Part shown: positions 28,001 through 42,822 of the stretch, piece after piece | Numbering within the stretch: position 1 is the stretch's first letter | Layout of the letters: the number at the start of each line of letters is the position of its first letter | Source: Sycobia sp. Sy_11 | Lineage: Eukaryota; Arthropoda; Insecta; Hymenoptera; Epichrysomallidae | Reading direction: 5' to 3' | Length of the DNA: 64,000 nucleotides | NCBI GenBank assembly: GCA_018907035.1 | Contig: JACCIC010000063.1 | Span: 62,001-126,000, forward strand | Position numbers and translations under genes: made by a program | The notes under the pieces: generated by a model | Seen by the model: the letters and a program-made list of their open reading frames with translations, nothing else | Told to the model about the DNA's origin: nothing | The model's database searches: none

Positions 28001-31000
28001 AATGTCGATGATTTACCAGAACGTGGCTCGATAGGAAAAGAGGACAAAAAGATGAAGAAAGAATAGAGAATCTGTTTTCGCGAAATGTTGCTTTAACACT
28101 GCGGCAAGGACAAGCAGAATTAATGGCGAAAGCTTTAGATATATCCTACGAAACTATCAGAACCCATCTTCGTACTCATGGCCTGGAATGGCGCAACACA
28201 ATGAAGAAGCCTCTGCTGACTGAAAAACACGTGACAAAGCGACTCGCTTGGTCGCGTGAGAATATTGATAGAGATTTTGAAAATGTCATTTTTACTGATG
28301 AATGTTTTATTTATATGATGAACGTTGTATTCTCACGCGAACCTGGTCAACTTCTATCAATAGGTTTGTTTAACGGATGGTAAAACACGGAATAAAGGTA
28401 CATCTTTGGGACTGCTTCTCAAAGCAGGGATTCGGCACTTTGCCTCTTTATTGACGACCTAAATGCCGAGAAAATAATTTGCCAAACGATGATTCGTCAG
28501 AAAAATGAAGATTGGATTTGGATTCTGCAGGACAACGATCCTAAACACCGCAGCAAGCTCTGCAATGAGTGGAAGACTCAATTTGGCATTGCTACATTGG
28601 ATTGGCCGTCGCAGTCGCTCGATACAAATCCTATTGAAAATGCGTGGGCATATATTAAACAGAAGTTTCGCTGAAGACGCACAAACACTTTCAAGCAGTT
28701 GTCTTACCAAATTCATCGAATCTGGAGATCGTTAAAACTAGAATACGCCGTCAAATTAGTAGAAAGCATGCCTCGGAGATGCCAGGCAATTATCGACGCC
28801 GGTGGTGACTGGACACGTTATTGATCGAATTGTATAATCGCTTGTAATGTGTAAAATGTGTACATAAATATGAAAGTTTCATCAAATAAATTTTTTTTAT
28901 AAATTAATACGACCCCGCTCTTACTTGACAAACTGTATTACTATGGTAAATAGCTCTTGTTTATTTTCAAAGAGCTAATTTTCAATAGACGTTATACTAA
29001 AGTAATATTTCAGTTATATATCTAAATTTTTTAATGCTGAGGTTAAACAGAACTTACCAGGCACTCGTCAGTTATATCGCGACTTAATTTGGCAAACAGC
29101 ATATCCACTTTTATACCATTCATGTTTAATTTTATTATTGGTACAGAGGCGTGCCGAACTGCCTATAATGTAGACATAATTCCATAAATCCATAAATATA
29201 TTAATGATTTTGAGCATCTATTGCAAAATATATATTTATCAAATCGATGTCAGTAAAAAATTAATAATTGAAACCTTTAACAGGGTAGTGAGTATTACGT
29301 TGTAAACTTCTTTAAAATCTTATTTTCGCATAAATGACACAGTTTGGTGACAGTTTTAATTTTTAATTTAAAAATATGTAAAATTGTATGTATTTGTAAA
29401 CATGTTATTAAATTAATTTAGTTTCATAATGAAACATTATATATTAAAATTATAAGTTATAATCGTGGTTTTTCATATATTTATCCAAAATTAATAATTA
29501 CTGCATATATATTAAATAGTATAAAAGTAGTTTCTTTTTTCATTGTAAATATAGTTTATTACTAATTGTTATAGATAAAACCAGGAATTGTTTAAGTAGA
29601 ACTGATGCATTAATTAATCGATCAATATACGCAGACTTTGATTGTGATGAAAATTGTACTAGACTCGAAGATTTAGAAGAACTATATCTACTTTCAATAA
29701 ACTTTCAATAAAGATTCTATAGGGGTGAATATGAACAAGTAAAATTTGCCGATCATTATATAAGTATAATTACATGACTGTAAGACCGATAAAAATATTT
29801 ATTAATTTAATTGACAACAGTCGGCATAAGTACAATTTTTAATTAATTTATAGTAAAGAGCAAAAATATTAATAAATTATTTTCTGCTGAAAATCCGTAG
29901 GTATTTTAAAAAGAAAAAAAATAAATTGAAAAATACACAACTCAATTAATTTAATAATATATTTTAGAAAGTGTAAAAATATAGTTAGAAAAAAAAATAA
30001 AATTTACATAGAGTAAAATTGGCACTCCTATTAAATAATAACAATATAGAAGCTGTAACATGGCAAATGATATTCTTTATACGTATATATAGATAGATAC
30101 CAACCCTCAGATTCGTGATCTCGCTTTGTTTTTTCAGTAATTCAAAAAAGGAGCTAAAATAATCCGTTCTCTCCGCATATTTGGGGCTAACGCATAGTAA
30201 ATCAATGTCGGCATCTCGATCATAAGCGTCCAATTGGTAAGATCCGTACGGGAATATAATGCACCTAGTTTCGGCGATTAATTTTGGCTCCACTTTCTTT
30301 TCAATGCACAGCTCGCGAATCCATCGATTCGCTAATGTACGTAATTTTCTGAAATAATTTATTATAATTTCAAGCGTTTCTTCGCATACGCAAACACAGC
30401 GACGAACATAATTCATAGTGTATATAAACTTAATGAAAAAAATATCAATGATGATACTTTAAAGAAGCAAGTGCGATAAACTGTAAATTAATTTTTGTTT
30501 ATGATAATTTATGACGACGACGATTTATGATGAAAATTTTTATTTGTGACAGGCACGAGTCAAAGCTCGTCTTTGTCGTGAAAAAGAAAAATGAAAATGA
30601 ACAAAACAGATGTTTATTGTGAATTTTGAATGAGGAAAATTTTAGTAAATCTTCCTAATGTACTGATCGGACGACCGTGAAATTATTAGTTTTTGTTTTT
30701 TGCTTTCAAGAAAGAAACAATTTCAAACGGTGAAAAAGGTCCATTAGTGACGCTTACTTACACTATTACACCGATCCTGTGATTACATTCCTCCCCGTTC
30801 TCGAAAATATTAAATGAATCCAGGGTGCTCAGAAGAGCCTTCGTCAGTTCCAGGTCAGCGGACGTGGGCTCCGTTAAAAAAATTTCGAGTTTCAGCTCCC
30901 TCGTCTTTCGGCGACTAATCTCGTCGTAACGGCTGTCCGTCTCGTCCAACATCCACATCTCGTCCATGTCCGCGGAGCAACTCGCAAAATTGATTTAATC

Positions 31001-33363
31001 TTAACGATCAGACCTTTTAAACTCGCTCGCGAAAAAATGTAAAAGTGTGTAACTGATACGAATGAATACTTGAACAGAAAAAGTATTTCCAATGCACACA
31101 AATATCCTCACAATTTTTTTATGGCAGAAACTTACAAAAAAACCTTTTCTTCGACAGAAGCTCTTTAACGCTCTTTCAGACACTAATTAAAAAACTGTGC
31201 CCCTTATAATTATTCTTTATGCTTTCTTTTTGTACGAATGTGAGGTGAAATTTAAGCAGTTCCATTTATGAGCAGCGCCAATAGGACACTCATCCACGAC
31301 TGTAGACGTTATCTACGCATGCGTATGTGCATTTGAATTTCTTTGTGCGCGAGCGCATGTCCGCGTCAAATCGAGGTTGCGGTTAGAATTTGAACAAATT
31401 CGGAAAGTTTTAATCGTTTATCTTTATAGAAAATATGAATCCTATCAATGTTATCGTTTCCGCGTTTCGCTTGGTTATTCTATAATTGATCGGGTTTCAA
31501 AAAAAAAAGATTCATGCATAGCGCAATTTATGTATTAAAAATCATATAATTAAAATGTAATTTATCAACTCAAAAATTTAATATAGATATTTTGAAGATT
31601 GCATTATGGACAAATTAACCAAATATGTTAAACTTTCGATAAAATTAATTCAACACATAGTCGTATCTATACGTTTATTTTTTAAATACATAGATACCAG
31701 AGTCTATTATTATAACACAACCACAACCGCAAATTATGTTTGCTGTGAATTTCAATTTCGATCAAAATCTTTGTTATATTCAAATTGTAAACTACCTAAT
31801 GAATTATATTAATAACTATTATTTTTAATATTCATAACGAATAACGCGTCTAATAATTATTTTAGAGCAATCCGACATAATGGTAATAGAAGATATTTTC
31901 TAATAATAGGTAAACCTAAATCTCAAATTGAAGGGTTTTCAATTGAAAAATAGAAAGCACAGTGATTTTAAATTTCAAGTTGATCATATTATTTTATATA
32001 ATTTGAAATTGATTTTAAATTGGTTTCAAATTCCTTCAAAAAAAGTAATTTCGAAATCAATTGGAATCGTACATTTTTATATTGTTCAAACATATGTGTG
32101 AACTAAATTAGTATATAAAAATTAGATAACGATCCCGTACCAGTAGAAATTATTTATTTTATTGCATTATTTTTTTTGTAGAAAAATTAATATTATTGGT
32201 TTGATAGTCTTGAGTAACGTTATGTTTAGCGCGATATAATTTAAAACTGCTATGATCAGTACGATCTTTGCTTGAGAAACAAAAAATTCACGATTGTTTT
32301 AGAAAAAATTTATCATTAGCTTTGTTTTTAATATTTACACGTATATCATTAATGTCATTGAAAAGAGAATGACAGAATGAATTTTTCTCAATATGTAAAA
32401 ATTAACTTCGACGACCCCCAAGTGATATTAATATCTGTGTAAATATTAAATTATTGCAAAGTTTTCATTAGAATCGTGCCCTTAATTTGGACCTATTATA
32501 TGTTGGCCACGCAGTCGTAAAAGTTTTCGACCCTGATCCGTCAAAATCTTTTACGGACTCGCGACCAAAAGCGAGCTAATTAACCGTAGATTGTTTTTGG
32601 TAAGAAAAATTAATACGTTCGATGATATTTTTTTGATATTTCTGTCCTTAAAACTGAACAGAACGAATCATTCTTATTGCATTGATATTCCTTTATGCAT
32701 TTTCCAATGGTAGATCAAACGTCTAAGACATTCATTAACCACGTAATTTTATTTGTGCATATACGAACAACCAACGTCTATCGTCCAATTGCAGGATCAC
32801 AAAGGCACGCCGCTCTACCTCGGCATCAATCACCACGGGATCCTCACGTTCCAGGGCTCCCGAAAAACCAACCACTTCCGCTGGCCGGAGGTCCAGAAGA
32901 TCAACTACGAGGGCAAAATGTTCATAGTTCACCTAACGATCACTGAGGTATGCCTATAGTAAATAAAAATGGTATGGCAAATAAAGAAGAGAACGCAATG
33001 CGACAGTGATAATATCATATAATATAATCGTTTAATGGATCTTTTTTAGTCTTTATCTAACAACGCTCAATCTCATATGGCTTGAACTGAGAGAAGATAT
33101 GTTTTGGGCCTGTTTTGTCGATCCTGATACAATACTTTTTTTAAGTATTCTCTTTTTCACTTGCTCGTATTCCCTCGATCTTTACATATATGCTTGAAAT
33201 TATACGGGAATAGAGATGAAAATATTTCTAGAATAGTGTATAAATATTCTGAAGTAAATAGAAGAAAATATTGCAAAAAGGCTAAGTAAAGTAAACGGCA
33301 AAATAGAATTCCTTTATTTTATAAATGTAATGTATTTAAGACAAAAAAAGAATTTGAATGTTT

Positions 33364-33444
<81 letters not shown>

Positions 33445-34851
33445 TAGTATTCCGGCAACATTATTGTCTTCTCTCAGATCGCCTGTAATTTAATTAACAG
33501 CTCGGTAGGCACGTTAGTTTTTCCCTTCTAATGATGAGCTCACTTTTCACAAGTAACCATCATATAGACGCAGTAGAAATTTTATAAACGCTTATTTTAC
33601 ATAAAACTTTCATCATCGAGAATTTAAAAAACTACGTCGCCCGAATCCTACCATTATAAACAAAAACCGGGCCAAATACACTATGTAAAAATATTTAACG
33701 TGTTTTCACGCGGAATCCTGCATTGATTAATACGCGTAAGTCAATCGAGTTAATCCAGGCAATCGATCTAATTACGACGTAAAGTAAGCTTGTTTACGCC
33801 ATACGGATAATCCGATAGACGTCCGGTGACATATTTCGTTTGACGACTTGATCATACAACTTTCGGATGGATCTTGACGGTGTGAATTATTTGCTTAGAA
33901 TTCGCAAGGGAAAGCGAAATTGAACGGAGTGAATTATGGCTGTAACGGTGTTCGTTAAACGCCCCTGCTCCCATTATTAATTTCAATACTGACAATATTT
34001 TCCATTATCTAAAAAATTTCGCACAAAAGTAGAAAGATAAATAGCAGAATAAACGAGAATTACGATGGAAATGTACTTTCGAAATAATTCGTGTAAAGTA
34101 GCCAAATATAAGTATATTAATAAAAAGAATTCGTAATGTGAAAAAACTAAGTTTGAATTAAAATTGTCAAATTTAAAAATTGCCTATTATAGAATCCGTT
34201 GAAATTCCTTTACCATTCAACTGACTTATTATCGAACTTATAAATTGCGTACACTAATTCATAGAGATATTAGAAATTAATGAGAATTTTATTCAATACC
34301 GTTTGACGTATTTAAATAAAAAAGTAGCATATGCATAATTATCTATTACTACCTGTTAGTTTTGTCAAATAGATCCTCCAGTACAAGTGAAATGTTTATT
34401 GTGTATTAACTATATGGAATTCAAATTCTAATTATAATTTATACCTCTAAAAGAAAAATAATTGTTTAATTTATAATAAATAATAAATGTTATAATTTAT
34501 AATTACATTATGAATATAAAAGAAAACGCTATAAAAAAATGAAAAAATTTGGCCTTAAAATCGTACCTGATCGAGTATTTTTCGGCTTCCATGAGTATTA
34601 GTATCAATAATTTCCATAAAAATGAAAAATACATCAAAACCTTCAGTTCACGTATAATTTATCCCCAGTTACATTACAATGCCGTTGTATAAATTTGCGA
34701 TCGAACATTTCTCCCCGACGACGTGACATAACAAACTTTTCCGAGTGCTGTGAGAGGGCAGCAGTGCTACGTCCCCGGAGGAAAAACCGGAAGAAGCAGA
34801 CGCCGCGATATGTAGGCTAGTATAGAGGATGCGGACGTAAGAGGCGACTGG

Positions 34852-34924
<73 letters not shown>

Positions 34925-35187
34925 TGTGTGTGTGTGTGTGTGTGAGCGAGGGCGGGAGGGGGTGAGGCGGAGGAGGTAAAGAAACCTTTTTCAATTCTGC
35001 ATTATATGCGGGACGTAACGCACGGTATATAGGAGAAATATGCAGGCAATATTTCTCCGTCTATGCCCTTTATGAAATACGGTGTCGCGCACGCGCTTTT
35101 TCTCCTTTGTTTTTTTCTATGTATATACGTTTGTACGGGTGTGCGCTCCTTGTAAACACTGTTATGTATTCCAGATATACGTACTTA

Positions 35188-35242
<55 letters not shown>

Positions 35243-37703
35243 TCTTTTAATAAAAGTTTAATATCGAAATATCGGAGACTATTGAATGTATTCGGAATGC
35301 ATATAATGTGAAATGGCTATTGGTATTTGAATTTTTTTAAATAAATGATATCGATTAAATAAAATGAGAAAGAATTCGTTTATAACTCTAATAGATATGT
35401 ATATATTGAATTTTTATTAAATATAGTAGGTGGAATCTTAAAATAAAGATACACGAAATAATCTTTTAACACGAACTTTATTTCAAACGAGGAAAGAAAA
35501 GACGTCTGTTCAAACGAAAGGACAACGCAAATCTAACTACAGTACTCGAAATTGAAAACTCTGCAAGCCCTTGTGAGAAGCTTAAAACATATCGAAAAAT
35601 ATCAGGCATCTAAACAAGAAACTCATAAATCATTTGCCGCGCAGGGCAGCAAAGACGCAGATCGTAATAAGACACAGTGGACACATATGTTTACATCCTT
35701 TTACGATACTCTCCAATATTTAGTTTTCAAGTATTTTTTGCTTTATTTTTTATAGAAGGCTAAAATAATCTAACAGTATATATATAGATATATAGATATG
35801 TATATGAATGGATTCTCTAAATTGTTGTCTTGGCTAAATATCTGTTTAAAAAAAATATTAATCACAAGATAATTGTATGTTTTTTTTGTAACTCTAATTG
35901 CAATTTGTGTTTTCAATAAACCCAATCACTGTCCGGTAATCGAATATCATTGTTGGTGACGATATATAATTAATATCGGAATATATCATTCGCGTGACTT
36001 AATCAATTGACGCCGGCCCGAGGCAGACCACCTGATGGGATATTTGAAATAAGAATTATTCTAGAGTAGTCAGAAATCTGATAAAATAACATACTATAGA
36101 TCAAAGTCGATATTCCTTTTAATTAATGCATTATTTTTTCACTACTCTCAGGCATAATAGTGTGGTGTAAAATGAATTAAAAGGACATAAAATTATTATG
36201 TTATATACTTTTATACAACTTTACCAATCCTGGTCATAATGCAATATTGTTAGATTGACAATCCTTTCTAAGGGAAAATTTGCAACCTTTCATGACATAT
36301 TCACTATAATATTACATTTTCGATTCAAAAGCTTCAAATGAATTCGATAAATCCTTCAAATGTGAAAATTACCTTTTATTTAAATTACACACTTTTTTGA
36401 TTTTTCAAAGAATACCATTTTTCATCCCCATTCAAGAGCCGATAGTTTTCATATACATCTATCTATTTCGATTCAAAGTAAGAGCAGTTAATTGTAGATC
36501 AAAATTTATTTTTAAATAACAAGTCCCTGGAAATTGTGTTTATTACACAGAGTGTGAAAATGGGTTGAAGTCATTTTTACATTACAACCTTACTGCTAAA
36601 TGTAGCTTAATAATCTGATACCCTTCACAAGCTAAAATAATTTCTGCCCTTTAGGTGATGGTTAATTGTTACATTTCGAGTGTGTCCGAGAAGTGTCATA
36701 TATTAGATATATATGCGATTAAATAATTATTAAACAATAGCATTTTCGTTTTTCCACACAGCAGTTGTTTGCCATCCTCGTGAAATGGTAATCTAATTAG
36801 AAATCCTGGTAATCTAATTATATTAATAATAAAAAAATATCGTTTATATTATTTTTAAATCAGTAAGAAAAAGTACGTTTAGAGTAAAAAATGAAAGTTT
36901 TTAAAATAATTCGTTTGCTGTGTTAATTTTCACTTATTTTCACTCATTCCCAGTTTTATGCTTTGACCCCATAGAATGGATTACAATGAATTCCATTCAT
37001 TTATCAAGCACAGTATTGTTACTATAAACAGGTTTAAATAAACTTTTTTCTTTAACTTTCTCTAAATGCCGGCTTCGACGTTGGTGGATTAATTAAACCA
37101 TTTCTGTATCAAGTTTGATATATTTTTCGCAGATATTAAGTTGCAAGAAAATAATCCGAGACAATTGACTAATTTCTCCATATTATCCAAGTAATTATCA
37201 AGACCGCGATATTCAATATTATTTAATAAATAAATATTATTTAATAAAAGTAACTATATACTACGTTATGAGAAAACCTGAAATTCGTAAAATATTAAAT
37301 TGAAAATTCAACAGTGTCGCGATTCCAAGTCATCGAAGTTGAATAGGGTGCTTAAAAAATAAACGGGAATAATCGTTGGTCGTCAATGCAGGTGAGGAGG
37401 GGGGGGGGCAACCGGAGCTCGGAAGGCTTCGATGAAGGGCTCTCTTAACCCTAGAGTCGTTAAACTTGGTAGAAGGAAAAGAAAAAAATAACGGGACTTT
37501 GAACGGGCACACGAGCGGGCTCACCCTGAAACACCCGAGCAGAGCGCATGAATAAACAAGCGAAACTGGCAAGAAACGGGAGGGAAAATCGAAAAGAAAG
37601 TCCCTCGGCATTAACCTTCGCGAGCGCGCGCATGCAGACCACTTAGAGCCGCGGGCCGCGCCGCCGCTGTCGCTCCTCACACTTATATATATACATATAC
37701 TCA

Positions 37704-37765
<62 letters not shown>

Positions 37766-38026
37766 TGACCAGAAACGCATCTAAGCGCATTATACAAAAG
37801 TAATAATACCGACGTTGGAAATGTAAAGGTATATAAACTATATAGATATACAGAGTTCGCTGCTGTGAATGAGGTAAGCGAATGGGCAGGCGTAGCAGCG
37901 CACAACCATGCGTATATATATATAACCGACCTCTTGCGCGAACGGCGTTGACTACTTCTACATACGATGTGTCTACATATCGACCTCGACTACTCGTCTC
38001 CGGAAGTATCGATGGACTTTTACTTC

Positions 38027-38086
<60 letters not shown>

Positions 38087-38282
38087 TTTCAGCATAGAGA
38101 AGCCGCGGGGACGCATGCACCTAAAGCTCCCCTTCTTCGTTTTCCCGGGATAAATGCACTTGAAGCCTTGGTTCGAACGTCATATATATATATTAGAAAG
38201 TAGCTTTAGGGTGCATTTTTTCATGAAATCGTTTGCAGCTTAGTCACGAGCGCGTTTTACTTTAAGCTAAAGAAAACGAAGG

Positions 38283-38334
<52 letters not shown>

Positions 38335-38501
38335 GATTAAGAAGAAATATAAACCTTATCATATAATAACCCATCTATCTGTAACAATTAATGTTGTTCC
38401 TTAAATATTCTTAAATCATCATTTTAAAACACAAACATTACATATATCCATATATGCGATTCGCACTTAGTTTTATAAATAGATATGCACTTACATAATG
38501 T

Positions 38502-38561
<60 letters not shown>

Positions 38562-41500
38562 AGTCCGACTCTAGACTATATAGATTTACCAATTAAAGTA
38601 ATCTCATTATTTTCCCCGCTGCTGTCCATTCGTCGCTCTACCCAGGATATGAGGACGAAGGTGAGTTCTTTTGATTGTATTATTCCGCCCCCTCCGCCCC
38701 GCCCTCTTCCCCCCTCACTCCCTTTCTTACCCACGTCCATTATCTCCCTGGTCACCCCTATATCTACTTTGTTCGGTTCGTTCAGTCGCAAGCACGACAG
38801 CGGACGAGTGACACTGGGTTAGCACGGCCCGCTAGCCTGCGCATACTTTTCAATTTAAACTCCCGCATACTTTGCCCGGCGAATTTTCTACAGAGCTGCA
38901 GTGCGCGAGGGCGACGCGCGCGCGCTCGAGTAATGCGGAGCGTTGCATAATGCTAATTGCTATTTGGCGCGCGAAATGCGCGATGTAACGTTACTTGGGG
39001 GGCATGCCTGCAGGCTCGTGCGTTTAAACGGTCGTCGGTCAAAGTCGCGCAGTGATAAGCGCGGACAAGCGGAATATGCAATGTACTTTAACCTCGGGAA
39101 ATAGTTTGTTTGTTAAAAAAAAAAGAAGAGGAAGAAACAAGTTAACGAGTTTTAGGAAAGGTCTTTGTGAAATTATTTTACGCGATGCTTTCTATGTCTC
39201 TGACATCGCTTTCGTTTCCTTCGAAAACAAGATTAAAATTTTAAGATTTTAGGTCAAATGTAATTTCAATTAAGTTTACCGAATGTTAATTTAATAAGTG
39301 TTAACTGTAAAATCCTCGATTACCGTTGAGCACGCAATCAAAAGTGCAGGGTTCCTACTCATAAAAGGCAAAGGTACGCGTTCTAATCGTTAATATTGTT
39401 CAGTAATATTATTATCAGTAATATGCAATATTTATCTTAATTCGTTAAAATCTTATCTGATATTATTTTCTTCTAATTTAGAATATGATCGTCTGAAATA
39501 AATTTTTTTTATTTTATTTGATCATAAACATAAATTAAATTCTATTGGCCATATTGTACTGGTATGTAAAAATTAAGAGTATTGATTGGTTGTAACGTAA
39601 TTCTTTACTTAAGTCACACGAATATAGTAGTAAAGAAAATAGATGCATTTTTTAGTACTAATTCAGTACTAAAGTTAAGTCAAAATTCTTTTAAATAGTT
39701 TAACTTCTTTGAAATACAAGTAAAAATATAAATCAATAAAACAACGTCAAGATAGTTACGTTCAGTTTACTAATCATATCTTTTCAAAAAGCTATTTTCA
39801 CTATTGTTACGAAGAATGACTTTAAAATAATTATATTATCTTAATAATAAATTTAGATTTTAACATGTATCTTCTAATAAAATAAATTTATACAAGTACA
39901 AACATACAGTCGAATTGCTACAATAATTCAGAAACACTTATGAATAAAACCAATATCATTATTTCTTGAGCATTTCAATAAAGTGTATGCTGAATTAGAA
40001 GAAAACAATTGTTGACCAAGCTGCACCTTAAATTTTATTTATTACTATGTTGTTCATACAAAAACTTGTTAATACAAAAACATTTCATTTTTTATTGCTT
40101 TTTCTTTGCATAATATTTAATATTTTAATATGAAACGAAGATAAAAGTTTTCAGATTATTTGTAGAAATGTTCGTTTAAGTGAAAAATCCTAGAATCGAT
40201 CTTTTATGAATTAATATTAATATTTATAAATAATCAGAATGAACAGGCTATTTTATCTGTTTTTGAAACTAGCAGTCTTAAAAATTGGAATGATTGTTTA
40301 ATTTATCTATGCAACTAGTCTTTGTATTTCAATATTAAATCGAAAACTTTTCATAAATTGTTCATAATATTTTAATTAATAGTTGAATAAAGTTAGCTTT
40401 TTTTTGAAATTTTAATCGTTATGGATAGCAATAACAATCCATTAACTAAAAATTATTTTGAACTTAAAAAATAGAAGCGAATCCAAATAATTATCAATAA
40501 CTTTAGAAGGAGAGGCTATGACGTTTGGGTAATGAGTTTGGTCCAGTTGGAGCGAGGTAACTCTGAATACTTTTAAAATGAGACCTGAATTTTAGGACTT
40601 GACTGTTTTTTATTGCCAAGCTGGAATGAGTTCTTACTTACACAGTTACTAAATTGACTATCTTTCTTTAATTAAATGCTTTTAAAATTTGGTGTAATCA
40701 GAGGAATTTTTAATAAAAACTCCAAGATTTTACTTTTTTTGTAAATTTAAAGAGAACCTAAGATTTAAAGCAAAGAAATGCTAATAAAAATAGCATTGAA
40801 GCTCCGATAATTTTACAATTGTGAGCAGCTAATCGCATGTATAATAATGCAATGCATGTAAAATCGACTAAAATTCAACCAAAATAAGCAAGAAACTATA
40901 ACTAAGAACTTAAATAACTCAGAAATGTACGTACATTCGTAACTTGAAATATTATTCTTTATATTCGGATATAGCATATTATATTTATCCAGAGGTTACA
41001 GAAAGAGGATAGAATGATAGATCGTAAAACTTTACAAGACTTATTTGGTATCACATAATCAGAGCATCAGCACATAATCTTGGACCAAATTCTTCAGCCG
41101 CACATGACATGTTCATTAAACTCGGTTTCGTTAGTCGTGCTTGCCATTTTCTGAATATAGAAAGTAGAAAAAAAAGAAGCTTCTGTGCTACGTAGATGGG
41201 TTTTGGAAGTATGGTAAATTTTGCAGAAAAAACACACCGTCGGATTTAAGTGTCCAACGGGCTCGAACTGCCGCCACGTCTGGAGATGCGCTATCGAGCA
41301 AATGCTGTTTTTCACGTGAGTATTTCATTTTTTCGACTTGTTTACATACGTTAAATATCATTAAATTTATTTTCCTCGGTTATGCTCAACTGTAAAGATA
41401 CATAGATATGCTAAATTGTATGTGTTTTCTTTTGGAATCTGTTCATCTCCTGCCGTTCAATCTTAATTAGTGCATATTCGCTAGTTTTATAAACAGTCTT

Positions 41501-42772
41501 AGTGGTTATTGTTATAAATTCGAGCAGTCAAAGTATCAATTTTTCTTAAAATTATACCTATCATGTTTATTAGAATTATATCTGATATATTCTGAAAACT
41601 GTTGCTAATTTTCTAAATGCATTTATTTTACTGTAATATAGTTGAAGGTAGTGACGTAAACATGATATATTGTAAATTAGTTATAGAAGTATGCTAATGA
41701 AAAATTTTATTTAACATTATTTTATACATAATCAATTATGTTTCATTTATAATGAAATTTTTAGCTATCTCAATTTAGATGGATACGGTTAGTTTTCCTG
41801 TAATATTCCCACTTTTTTATTTAAATCATTAAATATATAAGTTATTAATTTTTATGAAACCCAAAATAATTTGACCAAATTTCTAAAATTTTTCCGAAGC
41901 AAATATAAAAAGTGTTGTTGAAGCACAAATTTTTAAATGATATATAGCTTGATAATATATAAATACAGTGGTTAAGTTTTTTCATGACACGTGACCAAGC
42001 AAGGAACGAGCGCACGGAATATGTATGATGCCAGAAACAGTTGCGAGTGGTCTCGCCTGTGTTCAAATGTAGATACGATTGGTGCTAGTCATTGCTAACT
42101 ACACTATGTATTTTCATTTTAATAAAAGGGTAATTGTAGTTGATGTATAATTAGTAGAATTGCATTGCCTTAGAAGAAACAGGATGTTTTTATCAATTTT
42201 ACAATTTAACGGAATCTTAAAACTATACATAATTAAACTGATATTTAAGACATCATATTAGAACAAATGAAATTCCATGATTCTTGCACTATATCAAATA
42301 TTCTGTAAACCATAATGTGACGAGATAATCGAAGCATACTCCTGATAATAAAGATCATTTTTGGATATATTAAGAGGTTACCATCAAAAGATTCTGTTTA
42401 AATATAGTCTTTACCGAAAGTACGACAAGGAAGTTACGGGACGAAATCATGGAGACTTCTGACATTATTGCATCATATTTGCAACGGTTAATTGTCTACA
42501 TTGTTTATTGTTGTGTATAATATAAAAAGAAAATAATCCTGCAGAAATACCGATGATAATATTAATTAAAACATCGGTGTATTGTGTAATGGCGAGTAAT
42601 GGCACGAAAATTAATTTGGGGACATTAACCAAAGCTTGACGTATTATTACTTTCTCAAGAATAAAGTGGTAGCAACAATGCCGAACCGTAGCCTGTAATT
42701 GCAATCCAACTTATTGTAGCATAAAACACACGTCGAATTACCTGATGGGCCTCCATGTGCCTAATATAGGTA

Positions 42773-42822
<50 letters not shown>

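Larger units (their letters stand above)
32948..41226. other. FRMD intron 2
   Basis: No exon seen. It holds many microsatellites (33.4, 34.9, 35.2, 37.7, 38.0, 38.3 and 38.5 kb) and two relatively GC-rich patches at about 37380-37680 and 38570-39060. It also has a short direct repeat GGTAATCTAATTA at 36787 and 36808, and a 17-base tandem of ATTATTTAATAA type near 37217-37250. Confidence 0.6.

Noticed and set aside
31001..31183. Minus-strand open frames upstream of the PAP-like start
   Set aside because: They lie in other frames or behind in-frame stops and have no family resemblance.
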